A program made the translations under genes and the position numbers. Shown here piece after piece: positions 42,944 to 53,606 of a stretch of 64,000 nt of DNA. The notes below the pieces were generated by a model. The model made no database searches, was not told the DNA's origin, and saw nothing but the letters and a program-made list of their open reading frames with translations. The DNA is from Kitasatospora sp. GAS204B (GTDB taxonomy: Bacteria; Actinomycetota; Actinomycetes; Streptomycetales; Streptomycetaceae), in contig NZ_JARZAG010000004.1 in NCBI RefSeq assembly GCF_029892155.1, forward strand, positions 1 to 64,000. Reading direction: 5' to 3'. Each line of letters begins with the position of its first letter. Position 1 is the first letter of the stretch.

Positions 42944-43553
42944 GGGGCGGGCGTTGGCCCGGGGTGGGGCTGGTGGGCGTTCGGTGCCTAATCCCTGGGT
43001 GGGGTTGGTGGCGCCCTGCCCTGTCGGGGACAGGATAAGGGGGTAAGGCTGCCTTGCTTGGCTTTCCACCGAGGGGGTGGGTTGTGTCGGCCTTGCGAGA
43101 GCGGTCTGATAATCGCAGGTAGCGGGGCGGGGTGCAGCATTGCGGGGTGGGTTCCCGTCGGACGTTGTGCAGTCGTTACGGCGATGTCTCCTCACCCGTT
43201 ATGGACCTGCCGTGCTGGTAGCGGGGTGTGCCGGGAACGTGACGGTTCAGGAAGGGTGGGACGGGGGCGGGATTTCGGTTCGTCCGGTCGGATGACGTGG
43301 ACAGAGCGTCCCTGCTGCCACTCGTTCAGGGGGCATGGGGCGCAGGTGAGCCGCCCTCTTGTCATGCACGCAGAATGTAATGACTATCGGCCGTGAATAT
43401 GGGATGGCCAAACCCTGGCAAAGTTATCCACAGGGGCTGGTTATCCACAGAAATATCCCACCGTGGGCCGATGTCCATGAAACGGGACATCATCGTCATC
43501 AGCCGACCGATTCTCCGGTACGGGAGAAATACGAGAAATGCGGAGGGTGTGTC
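42944..43553. other. 610-base stretch between tRNA-Arg and ssb
   Basis: No supported gene; several short open frames lack ribosome sites and family resemblance. The last 170 bases are AT-rich for this genome and hold two DnaA boxes (43424-43449) and the inverted repeat TTCTCC-6-GGAGAA (43511-43528), which probably control ssb. Confidence 0.5.
43424..43449 (+). promoter_or_regulatory. Two perfect DnaA boxes
   Basis: TTATCCACA occurs at 43424-43432 and 43441-43449 in the same orientation, 17 bases apart. This is the exact E. coli-type consensus; streptomycete boxes are usually TTGTCCACA. They lie 105-130 bases before the ssb start. Confidence 0.75.
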
Positions 43554-44327
43554 GTGAACGAGACTCTGGTGACGATGATCGGAAATGTCGCCTCGGCGGT
43601 GAACTACGGGCAGACGGCCGCCGGGGTGCCGACGGCCAACTTCCGGCTCGCGGCCACCGAGCGGCGCTACGACCGGGCGCGCGGTGAGTGGGTCGACGGC
43701 GAGACCAACTGGGTCAGCGTGACGGCCTGGCGCTGGTTGGCGACGAATGTGGTCAGTTCGCTCAGCAAGGGTGATCCGGTGGTGGTGTGCGGGCGGCTGC
43801 GGATCAGGGAATGGGAGGACGACGGCAAGCGGCGGAGCGTTGTGGACATCGACGCCCGGGCGGTGGGGCACGATCTCGGCCGGGGTACGTCGGCGTTCCG
43901 CTGGGCGGTTCGTGGTCGTTCGGAGGTGACGTCGGCAGGAGAGGCGGTGCCGGAGTGGATCGTGAAGGCGATCCGCGAGCACCGCGCCACGCGGGCGGCG
44001 GAGGCGGATGGCACGGGTGGTGCCGGAGGCGCTGCTGGGGCTGGCGAGTTGATGGCCGCTGCGGTGGCCGGCGAGGCTCCCGGGGTGCGCGAGGTGGCGG
44101 TCGGGTCGCCTCGGCGGCCGATGGCGATCGAGGCGGGTGCAGCGGCGGGTGACGTCGGGGGAGAGGGGGTGCCTGGCTCCCCGGCGGCGCGCGCCACGCG
44201 GGCGCCCCGAGCAGCGCGGGGTGCGGTGGCGCCGCGGTCGACCAGGGGAGGGTGCGCGGCAGGCGGAGCGTCAGCCGGAGCGGAGGCTCCGTCGGTCGGG
44301 GCGGAGGGCGAGGTGGTGACGGTGTGA
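43554..44327 (+). CDS. ssb: Single-stranded DNA-binding protein (SsbB-like paralogue)
   Basis: The 257-residue protein starts at GTG 43554 after CGGAGGG. Residues 1-110 are an OB-fold SSB domain (TLVTMIGNVASAV, NFRLAATERRYD, NWVSVTAWRWLATN, VVVCGRLRIREWEDDGKRR). The rest is an Ala/Gly/Arg-rich tail that ends GEVVTV and lacks the acidic DDDIPF tip used to recruit partner proteins. Streptomycetes have two SSBs; the tip-less one (SsbB) acts in chromosome segregation during sporulation. The tail is unusually long for SsbB. Confidence 0.88.
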   Translation: MNETLVTMIGNVASAVNYGQTAAGVPTANFRLAATERRYDRARGEWVDGETNWVSVTAWRWLATNVVSSLSKGDPVVVCGRLRIREWEDDGKRRSVVDIDARAVGHDLGRGTSAFRWAVRGRSEVTSAGEAVPEWIVKAIREHRATRAAEADGTGGAGGAAGAGELMAAAVAGEAPGVREVAVGSPRRPMAIEAGAAAGDVGGEGVPGSPAARATRAPRAARGAVAPRSTRGGCAAGGASAGAEAPSVGAEGEVVTV

Positions 44328-44920
44328 CCGAGCTGGGCGCGCGGCCGTGGGCGGAGCGGGGCGCGTGGCCTGACCTGGCGTCGGGTCGGGCGCCCCGGCG
44401 GCCGGAGATGGTCGAAGCTGGTCGAAGGGGCAGTCGCTGGCGGTCACCGGCTGGGCGCTGGTCGGGGGCCGGTCGGGGGTTGGCATCGTGACAGTACGGG
44501 CCTGCTCAGGACACAGGCGTGGCCGTAGGCGTGGGCGTGGAAAGGGCCTGCGGGGTATGGGAATCGGGAGTAGTGGAGTCGGGCAAAGGGGTCTCGCCCG
44601 CTGACCGTTAGTTGAGCCTTCGCCAACTCTTCGCCGACACTTCGGTGACACTTCTCGTCACCGACTGTGCAATGGGAGACCGACGGCGGCAGGTCAGAGA
44701 GTCGATAAAGTGACGAAATAGCTGGCACCGCGTCAGGATGACGCGTTGGCAACCGGCTTGATAACAATTCCGATACAGAAGCGACTTCTGTAGGTCCTGT
44801 GGTTTGCACGCCTGCGGTTCTCAATATGATGCGTCTGGTTCAGACAAGTGCGGCAGCGCCACAAGCGCGGCAATGCGCGGCGGGCCGTCATGGGCGCGGC
44901 CCTGCCCGGAGGGGTCATTC
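44328..44920. other. 593-base stretch before the surface-protein gene
   Basis: No supported gene. The last 300 bases are AT-richer than average and contain several TANNNT hexamers (for example about 44704-44709), so the surface-protein promoter should be there, but no single -35/-10 pair stands out. Confidence 0.4.
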
Positions 44921-46156
44921 ATGTACCACATGCAACGGCGGGGTATCTCCCGCTTCGCTTCTGTCATGCTCGCGTCGAGCATGCTGGTCGGCGGCGGGTT
45001 CGCACTGGCGGGGGCGGCTGTCGCGGACGGCGGCACCGGCGGTTCGGGGGCCGTCGCCACGCTTCAGGACGGCCTGAAGGCCGGCGGCCACATCAAGATC
45101 AACGACAGCGACTGGATCGCCGGCGGTGGCCTGATCGTCCTCAAGGCGGCCGACGGTACCGAGTTCGACACCTACTGCATCGACATCCACAACGAGACGC
45201 AGCAGAGCGCCAAGTACCAGGAGAGCGACTGGTCCGGCATCTCGCTCGGGACCAACCCCGACGCCGGCAAGGTCAACTGGATCCTGCAGAACTCCTACCC
45301 GCAGGTGAGCGACCTCGCCACGCTGAGCAAGGACGTCGGCGGCGCGACGCTCTCGGCGGACCAGGCCGCGGCCGGCACCCAGGCTGCCATCTGGACCTAC
45401 TCGGACCACCTCAAGGCGGTCCCGACCGACGCCACGGCCGCGGCGCTGGCGACCTACCTCATCAGCCACGCGACCGACGTGCAGCAGCCGACCCCGTCGC
45501 TCACCCTGAGCCCGGCGGCTGTCAACGGTGCGCCCGGTGCGCTGCTCGGGCCGATCACGGTCGCGAGCACGGGTGACTCCGTCGCCGCCCAGCTCGACTC
45601 CGCCTCCAGCGCGGCCGGCGTGGTCATCACGGACGCCACCGGCAACGTCCTGTCGGACAAGACCGGCAAGCTGACCAAGCCTGCGAAGAACGGCGACAAG
45701 CTCTTCGTGAAGGCTCCGGCCGGTGCGGCCGCCGGTTCGGCGACCATCACCGCCTCCACCTCGGCCCAGGTGCAGAGCGGTCGGGCGTTCCGCAGCCTCA
45801 ACTACACCCCCGATCACCACAGCCAGACCCTGATCCTCGCCGGCAGCCAGACCGACACGGTCAGCGCCGCCGCCAAGGCCGGCTGGACCGTGACCACCCC
45901 GTCCTCGTCCCCGAGCACGTCGGCCACTCCCACCGCCCCGGCGACCCCGAGTGCCAAGCCGAGCAGCTCCGCCGCCCCGGTGGTGCCGAGTGTCTCGGCC
46001 AGCCCGAGCAGCACGGGTGGCAAGAGCCTGGCGTTCACCGGTGGTGGCGGCTCGACCCCGCTGATCGCGAGCATCGCCGGTGCGCTGGTGCTGCTCGGTG
46101 GTGGCTCGGTGTTCATGATGCGTCGCCGTGGTCGCCACAGCCGCACCGCTGCCTGA
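44921..46156 (+). CDS. Thioester-domain (TQXA) cell-wall surface protein, sortase substrate
   Basis: The 411-residue protein has a signal peptide (about 1-36), then a thioester domain: Cys in FDTYCIDIHN and Gln in AAGTQAAIW, which form the Cys-Gln bond that can attach covalently to host or substrate amines. A beta-rich middle region and a Ser/Pro/Thr/Ala-rich stalk follow, then the sorting signal LAFTG, a hydrophobic helix and a basic tail RRRGRHSR. LAXTG is the class E sortase motif of actinomycetes. ATG 44921 follows GGAGGGG. Confidence 0.92.
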   Translation: MYHMQRRGISRFASVMLASSMLVGGGFALAGAAVADGGTGGSGAVATLQDGLKAGGHIKINDSDWIAGGGLIVLKAADGTEFDTYCIDIHNETQQSAKYQESDWSGISLGTNPDAGKVNWILQNSYPQVSDLATLSKDVGGATLSADQAAAGTQAAIWTYSDHLKAVPTDATAAALATYLISHATDVQQPTPSLTLSPAAVNGAPGALLGPITVASTGDSVAAQLDSASSAAGVVITDATGNVLSDKTGKLTKPAKNGDKLFVKAPAGAAAGSATITASTSAQVQSGRAFRSLNYTPDHHSQTLILAGSQTDTVSAAAKAGWTVTTPSSSPSTSATPTAPATPSAKPSSSAAPVVPSVSASPSSTGGKSLAFTGGGGSTPLIASIAGALVLLGGGSVFMMRRRGRHSRTAA

Positions 46157-46449
46157 TCGGGCAGCCTGGGGCCCGACCGGGTGACCAGGAAAGCCTGACG
46201 CAGCTGTAGAAGGCTGTTGAGCGGCTGTGAGAAGAAGACGAAGTGGCCTGGCCCCGACCCCGGGGCCGGGCCACTGGCGTTCGCCCGCCCTCCCGCCGTG
46301 CGGCTGCGCTCGTCCCCGGCCCTGCCCTCGTCCTCGGCCCCGTCCCCGGCCTGCCCGGGCCCCCGCAGGTTCGGGATGGGAGCCGGGGTGCGGCACAATG
46401 GAACGCTGACAGCCTGAAACACTCCTCGACGACGCCGGAGCGATCTCAC

Positions 46450-48114
<1,665 letters not shown>

Positions 48115-48179
48115 CGATCCGTCAGCGCCCGCTGGTCCGTCAACACGCGGCCCACGGCTGACCGGGCCCGGCGGCCCAG

Positions 48180-48218
48180 CGGCCCGGCCGGGTGCCCCTG
48201 CGGCATCCGGCCGGGCCG
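48180..48218 (+). terminator. ettA terminator
   Basis: A 17-base stem (12 GC pairs, then five including one G-T) with loop CCTGC, 66 bases after the ettA stop. Confidence 0.7.
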
Positions 48219-48248
48219 ATCGAATGAGTGGAAGAAGGAGAGACGTTC

Positions 48249-48728
48249 GTGGCTCGCCACATCTACGCCTGCCCGCTGCGGTGGTCCGACATGGACGCCT
48301 TCGGCCATGTCAACAACGTGGTCTTCCTGCGCTACCTGGAGGAGGCTCGGATCGACTTCATGTTCACCCAGGCCGCCGAGGCCGGGGCGGGCGAGTTCGC
48401 GGGCGGCTCCGTGGTGGCGCGGCACGAGATCGACTACAAGCTCCCGCTGGTGCACCGCCCGACGCCGGTGACCATCGAGACCTGGGTGACCCGGATCGGC
48501 GGGGCCTCGCTCACCGTCCGCTACGAGGTGAAGGACATCGCGGAGGACGGCACCGAGACGGTGTACGTCCGGGCGTCCACGGTCGTGGTCCCGTACGACC
48601 TGAAGAACGCCCGCCCGCGCCGGATCAGCCCGGTGGAGCGGGAGTTCCTCAGCCGCTTCATGGACGCGTCGGACGTCGTCGAGCGGAGCGCGGCGAAGCG
48701 GGCCGAGAAGGTGCCCGCGGCGGCCTGA
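48249..48728 (+). CDS. Hotdog-fold acyl-CoA thioesterase (4HBT/YbgC-like)
   Basis: The 159-residue protein has the catalytic segment LRWSDMDAFGHVNNVVFLRYLEEARIDF with the Asp of the 4-hydroxybenzoyl-CoA thioesterase family, here limited to WSDMDAFGHVNN. GTG 48249 is chosen because AAGGAG lies nine bases before it; GTG 48228 would add seven residues. It should hydrolyse an acyl-CoA. The next gene follows after 40 bases on the same strand and is probably co-transcribed. Confidence 0.88.
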   Translation: MARHIYACPLRWSDMDAFGHVNNVVFLRYLEEARIDFMFTQAAEAGAGEFAGGSVVARHEIDYKLPLVHRPTPVTIETWVTRIGGASLTVRYEVKDIAEDGTETVYVRASTVVVPYDLKNARPRRISPVEREFLSRFMDASDVVERSAAKRAEKVPAAA

Positions 48729-48768
48729 CCACCTCGAGCGAACGACGAACCCCGACGACGAACGAAGT

Positions 48769-49536
48769 GTGAGCGCACCCGTGATCAGTACCGCCCGGTT
48801 CGTGCTGGCCGACCCCCGCGAGGCGGCCGACCTCGGCGCGTTCCTGGCCCGGCTGCTGCGGTTCGACCGCGCGGCGGCGGTCCGGCTGCAGGCGACCCCG
48901 GACGAGACGGGAACGGGTGAGGGCACGGGAACGGGCGAGGGCTCGGGCGCCGGTGTGCTGGCCGTGTACGGGCGGTTGCCGCTCGGCAGCGCGGGGGTCC
49001 TGGCGCTGCGCACCGCACGTCTGGTTCGGTCCGCCGATCTGTCCGCCGATCCGTTCGTCGGCCCGGCCGTCGACCTCACGGTCTCGGCGGGTCAGCTGCT
49101 GGACGGCGTGGACGAGGAGCACGGCGCGCTCGCCGTGCCGCCGCCGGTGACCGGGCCCGCCTGGGCGGGTCTGCTGCCGCCGCGCGGCGGCTGGCGGCTG
49201 CTCGGCGCGGTCGGCGCGGACCAGGTGCTCCCGCAACTGCTCGCCGCGGTCGGCGAGTTCAAGGAGCGCACGGCCCAGGTGCCGGAGCACCACCGCACCC
49301 GCGCGGTGCTGGACGGCATCGCCGACGAGATCTGGGCCCGCCCGCTGACCGCGCTCCCGGCGCTGCCGCTGCGCGCGGCCCACGCCGCCTACCGGATCGG
49401 CTTCCTGCACCCGGGCGCACCGCTGACGGCGCACCGCGCGGGTGGCTGGTTGCGGCTGACCGCCCCGCACGGCACCGTCGCCCTGCGGGCCGCCGCCGCC
49501 CCGGGTGCGGGCCTGGGGCTCACCCCGCTGGCCTGA
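48769..49536 (+). CDS. Conserved actinobacterial hypothetical protein
   Basis: The 255-residue protein is not assigned to a named family by me. It begins MSAPVISTARFVLADPREAADLGAFLARLLRFD, has a short TGTGEG repeat near residue 47, no signal peptide and no membrane segment, and ends in a beta-rich stretch (GGWLRLTAPHGTVALRAA). The pairing with a thioesterase gene directly upstream is seen in streptomycetes, from memory. Function unknown. Confidence 0.7.
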   Translation: MSAPVISTARFVLADPREAADLGAFLARLLRFDRAAAVRLQATPDETGTGEGTGTGEGSGAGVLAVYGRLPLGSAGVLALRTARLVRSADLSADPFVGPAVDLTVSAGQLLDGVDEEHGALAVPPPVTGPAWAGLLPPRGGWRLLGAVGADQVLPQLLAAVGEFKERTAQVPEHHRTRAVLDGIADEIWARPLTALPALPLRAAHAAYRIGFLHPGAPLTAHRAGGWLRLTAPHGTVALRAAAAPGAGLGLTPLA

Positions 49537-49584
49537 CGCACCACACCGGCCGCGCCTGACGCACCCCAGCACGGGCCCGGCCGC

Positions 49585-50580
49585 TCAGCCGGCCTCCCGG
49601 TCGTCCGGCCGCACCGCGATGTGGTCGGCGGCCAGGTCGACCGCGACCCGGTGCTCCATCCCCAGCGCGGTCAGGAACTCGCGCGGCAGCTGGACCCGCC
49701 CGGTGCGGTCCAGCATCACGTACTCCCGCTCGCTGACCGTCTCGCGTCCCTCCTCGTCGGTGAGCGTCTGACGCAGCACCTCGGAGCTGGTCCGCCCGTC
49801 CCGGATCGCGACGGTGCGCCGGACCTCGCCGGCCACCATCGGGTCGTGCGTCACGATCACCACGGTGGCGCCGAGTTCGCGGTTGACCGTGCGGAACGCC
49901 TCGAAGATCCCGGCGGCGGTCTCCGAGTCCAGCTCGCCGGTCGGCTCGTCGGCGAGTACCACCGAGGGGTTGTTGGCCATCGCGACGGCGATGGCCACCC
50001 GCTGCTGCTCGCCACCGGAGAGCTGGGCGGGTCGCCGGTCGGCCAACCGGCCGATGCCGAGCGCGTCGAGCAGTTCGCGCGCCCGGGCGGAGCGGCGTCC
50101 GGCCAGGCCCGCCTTCCAGTGCTCGCCGTTCAACTGCATGGGCAGCGCGACGTTCTGGGCGGCGGTCAGGAACGGCATCAGGTTGCGTGCGGTCTGCTGC
50201 CAGACGAAGCCGACCACCTCGCGGCGGTAGCGCAGGCGCTCCTTGGCCGTCATGTTCAGCAGGTCGCAGCCGGCCACGCTGGCCGAACCGGCCGACGGGA
50301 CGTCGAGTCCGGCCAGGATGTTGAGCAGGGTGGACTTGCCGCTGCCGGAGGCGCCGACCAGCGCGACCAGGTCGCCCTTGCCCACCAGCAGGTCCAGGCC
50401 CTGCAACGCCTGCACCTCGACCCGTTCGGCGGTGAAGATCCGCACCAGCCGGTCGCAGGCGATCACGGAGTCGTGCCCGTAGCCGGGGGCGGCCTTGGCG
50501 GTCCGCACCCGCCGTTGCAACTCCTCGAAGCTGACCTCGGCTTCGGCACCGCCGGCCACCCGCTTCGTCCCATCGCTCAC
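49585..50580 (-). CDS. ABC transporter ATP-binding protein (MacB/LolD type) with AbrB-like C-terminal domain
   Basis: The 331-residue ATPase has Walker A VGASGSGKSTLLNI, signature LSGGEQQRVAIAVAMA, Walker B VVLADEPTGELD and the H-loop VTHDP. After the cassette, residues about 285-325 read YVMLDRTGRVQLPREFLTALGMEHRVAV, the looped-hinge pattern of SpoVT/AbrB proteins. Its GTG start overlaps the stop of the permease gene (GTGA), so it is third in a translationally coupled exporter operon. Confidence 0.88.
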   Translation of the reverse strand: MSDGTKRVAGGAEAEVSFEELQRRVRTAKAAPGYGHDSVIACDRLVRIFTAERVEVQALQGLDLLVGKGDLVALVGASGSGKSTLLNILAGLDVPSAGSASVAGCDLLNMTAKERLRYRREVVGFVWQQTARNLMPFLTAAQNVALPMQLNGEHWKAGLAGRRSARARELLDALGIGRLADRRPAQLSGGEQQRVAIAVAMANNPSVVLADEPTGELDSETAAGIFEAFRTVNRELGATVVIVTHDPMVAGEVRRTVAIRDGRTSSEVLRQTLTDEEGRETVSEREYVMLDRTGRVQLPREFLTALGMEHRVAVDLAADHIAVRPDDREAG

Positions 50581-53500
50581 CGCTGGTCACCCGCTCTCAA
50601 CTCGGTATTGATCTGCCGCCGCCCGGCGAGCAGCGTCTCCGCGACCACCACCGCGCAGGACAGCGCTGCCAGGATCAGCGCCTGCCAGGCCACCGGGGCC
50701 AGTGCCGGCCGCAGGCCGCCGGGCACGCTGGTGCCGACCATGGCCGTCAGGTTCACCGCCGAGCCGAGCAGCGGCACGGTCAGCCAGCTCACCGCGGCCC
50801 CGGCGATCGCGGCGAGCAGGGTCTGCGGCAGCGATTCGATCAGGATCAGCGCCAGCCCCTGGCCCGGGCGCAGGCCCATGGTGCGCAACCGGGCGAGCAG
50901 CGCGGCCCGTTCGGGTGCCGCGCGGAGCAGGGTGAGCAGCAGCGCGAGCGCGCTGTACCCGGCGGCGGCGAACACGGCTGTCCAGAACAGCCGCGCGGCC
51001 GCGTGCTGCAACGGGCTGTCGCTCAGCCCGTTGGCGTAGTCCTGCGCGGTGGCGACGCTGAACAGCTGGTTGGCCTGGTTCAGCCGGCCCGCCTGGCCGG
51101 CGTCGATCCCGGCCGCCGGCAGCTCGCCGGCCAGCAGCCCGCGCAGCGCGGCGCCGCTGATCCCGCCGCCGCTGCCGAACCACTCGGTGGGTGCCGCCAG
51201 CAGCGGTGCCGACCTGGGCAGTTGACGCACGACGGCCGCGCTGGAGACGACGATCACCGCGCGCTCGGCGGGGTCCGGCATCGCGGGGGTGCGATGGAAG
51301 GCACCGACCGGCTTGATCCGCAGTTCCCCGTACGGCGACGGGAGTTCGATGCCGCCGCTGCCACCGTGCAGCGCGCTCGCGACGTTGTCGCTGATCAGCG
51401 CCGGGACCAGGCCGTCCGAGCCGTCCGACGAGTCCCCCGACGACGCGCCTGACCCGCCCGACGACGCGCCTGACCCACCCGAGGCCCCACCTGACGACCC
51501 GTCCAGCACCGCCGGATCGAACTGCCCGTAGCCCACCTGCCTCGACAGCGCGGCGTACCCCTGCGGATCGACCATGACCAGCATCGCCCCCGCCATGTCG
51601 TCGCCGCTGCTGGTGGTGAGCGCGGCGGTCTGGTCGACCACCACCGAGGTGCCGGCCCGCACCCCGGGCAGCTTGGCCGCGGCCGCCGGGAAGCCCGCCG
51701 GCAGGGTGCCGAGATCGCTCGCCATCACCCGGGCGTCGCCCCCGACCAGCTGACGGACCGCCAGCTGGCGCGCCGCGGAGCTGGAGTCCAGCACGGTGAC
51801 CCCGAAGCCGGCGGTGGTGACCGCGAGTAGCAGCGCCATCAGCGGCAGCACGGTGGGGGCCTGCCGCTGCCGTGTTCCGGAGCCGCCGAGGGAGCCGCCG
51901 AGGCCGCCGCCCGTGCCACCACCGCGGGTGGCCCTGGCCAGTCCGAGGAAGCCGACGGCCCCGCGCCCCCGGGCCGCCAGCCGCGCCCCGGGCGCGAGAA
52001 GCAGCGGGAAGAGCCGGGCCAGCAGCACCGTCGCGGCGACCGCCAGCAGCACCGGCGCCGCGCTCAGCAGCAGGTCGAGCGAGCTGCCGGGCGGGGCCAC
52101 CCCGCGCCGTCGCACCGCCAGCACCGCGCCGGCGGCCAGCGCCAGCGCGGCCAACTCCGCCACCAGTCGCCCCGGTTCGCCAAGCGGCCGGGCGAACCGG
52201 GAACGCCGACCGGTCCTGGCCGGCGCGGGCGTCCGACGGTCCTTGGCCCGTGGCCCGGTGGCCCGCAGCAGCGCCACCGCCCGTACCGGGAACGGCAGCA
52301 GTCCGGCCAGGCCGGTCAGCACGCCGAGCAGCACCGCGGCCGTCCAGCGGGGCGTGGGCAGCAGCACCAGCGCCAGGGCGGTGCCGAGCAGGGTGGCGGG
52401 CAGCACCGGCACCGCCGTCTCGGCGAGCAGCCGCCCACCGATCGCCGGCAGCGAGCCGCCCCGGGCACGCAGCAGTGCCAACTCGGCCTGCCGGCGGTCC
52501 ACCGCGAGCCCGGCCGCCAGCAGCAGCACCACCACCGCGACCCCGGCCGCGCCGAGCGGGCCGATCGCGTAGAGCGGGGCGGCTGCGGCGCGCTCCTGCT
52601 GGGCCTGCTCCAGCAGGGTGGGCAGGCTGGACTCTGGGCGCAGGCCGGGGACGCCGGCGGCCGCGTCCAGTTGCGTGACCAGCGGGCCGTCCAGCATCGA
52701 GCCGACCAGGCGCTGCGCCTGGCCGAGCTGGTAGCCGTGCAGGTGACGCGGATCGATCGGCAGCTGCCAGAAGAGCTCGGCCCGGCCGCCCCAGACCGGC
52801 AGTTGTGGCAGTGCGCCGGCGCCGACCAGCGCGTTGACCTGCCAGTAGTGGGCGGGCGGCATGGTCGGGGTGCTGGCCAGGCAGGGACCGGTCAGGCAGG
52901 GCAGCGGGGACCAGAACGCCTCGTTCGGATCGTTCGCCTCGAAGACGCCGACCACCACGGCCTGGCGCTGCGACCGTGGGCCGTTGATCACCGGCGACCC
53001 CGTGAAACTGGTGGTGCGACCGGTGTCCAGGACGCTGCCGACACCGACGTGCAGCAGGTCGGCGGTCGGCTTGGCCAGCGCGATCTCGAAGCGGAGGTTG
53101 CCGTCGGCTCCGGCGTCGACCGTGTCCGGCAGCCGGCCGGCCAGCAGCCGGACATGGGCACTCTGGTCGTGCGGGGTGACCAGGTTCATCGACGGCGGGA
53201 CGGCGTCGGGGCTGGGCAACCCGGGGTCGGTCAGGTCGCGCGGGACGGTGGTGCGCGCACCGTAGGTCTGCTCGCCGGGGGAGGGGGCCAGCGGCTGGGT
53301 GATCTCGTCGTGCAGCCCGTGCGCGACCAGGTCCAGCACGCGTTGGGTGTAACCGGAGGCGCCGCCCGGGTTGCCGAGGCCGCCACTGGTCTGGTCGCTG
53401 CCGACCGTGGCCGTCAGGCTGCGGGCGGTCGGCGCGGCGTCGGTCAGCAACTTGCTGACCGCACGGTCGGAGTCCCGGTCCAGCGTGCGCGGGAGCGCCG

Positions 53501-53606
53501 CGGCCAGGAAGGTGCTGCCGAGCACCAGCACGGTCAGCAGCAGCGCGGCGGCGCGGCTGGTCCGCAGCCGGGTCCGCACCCAAGGGGCCAGCGGGCGGGC
53601 GCTCAC
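50577..53606 (-). CDS. FtsX/MacB-type ABC transporter permease (large)
   Basis: The 1009-residue protein has one N-terminal membrane helix (AAALLLTVLVLGSTFLAAAL), a long extracytoplasmic region, a central bundle of helices and a C-terminal FtsX-type cluster, as in the doubled permeases of streptomycetes. A Gly/Ser-rich low-complexity segment lies near residue 700. It overlaps the upstream permease gene by four bases and the ATPase gene by four, so the three encode one type VII exporter-like complex. The substrate, perhaps a lipoprotein, lipid or peptide, is unknown. Confidence 0.88.
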   Translation of the reverse strand: MSARPLAPWVRTRLRTSRAAALLLTVLVLGSTFLAAALPRTLDRDSDRAVSKLLTDAAPTARSLTATVGSDQTSGGLGNPGGASGYTQRVLDLVAHGLHDEITQPLAPSPGEQTYGARTTVPRDLTDPGLPSPDAVPPSMNLVTPHDQSAHVRLLAGRLPDTVDAGADGNLRFEIALAKPTADLLHVGVGSVLDTGRTTSFTGSPVINGPRSQRQAVVVGVFEANDPNEAFWSPLPCLTGPCLASTPTMPPAHYWQVNALVGAGALPQLPVWGGRAELFWQLPIDPRHLHGYQLGQAQRLVGSMLDGPLVTQLDAAAGVPGLRPESSLPTLLEQAQQERAAAAPLYAIGPLGAAGVAVVVLLLAAGLAVDRRQAELALLRARGGSLPAIGGRLLAETAVPVLPATLLGTALALVLLPTPRWTAAVLLGVLTGLAGLLPFPVRAVALLRATGPRAKDRRTPAPARTGRRSRFARPLGEPGRLVAELAALALAAGAVLAVRRRGVAPPGSSLDLLLSAAPVLLAVAATVLLARLFPLLLAPGARLAARGRGAVGFLGLARATRGGGTGGGLGGSLGGSGTRQRQAPTVLPLMALLLAVTTAGFGVTVLDSSSAARQLAVRQLVGGDARVMASDLGTLPAGFPAAAAKLPGVRAGTSVVVDQTAALTTSSGDDMAGAMLVMVDPQGYAALSRQVGYGQFDPAVLDGSSGGASGGSGASSGGSGASSGDSSDGSDGLVPALISDNVASALHGGSGGIELPSPYGELRIKPVGAFHRTPAMPDPAERAVIVVSSAAVVRQLPRSAPLLAAPTEWFGSGGGISGAALRGLLAGELPAAGIDAGQAGRLNQANQLFSVATAQDYANGLSDSPLQHAAARLFWTAVFAAAGYSALALLLTLLRAAPERAALLARLRTMGLRPGQGLALILIESLPQTLLAAIAGAAVSWLTVPLLGSAVNLTAMVGTSVPGGLRPALAPVAWQALILAALSCAVVVAETLLAGRRQINTELRAGDQR

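Noticed and set aside
43058..43396. 112-codon frame between tRNA-Arg and ssb
   Set aside because: No ribosome site, Gly/Arg/Ser-rich composition and no family resemblance; lies in a regulatory region.
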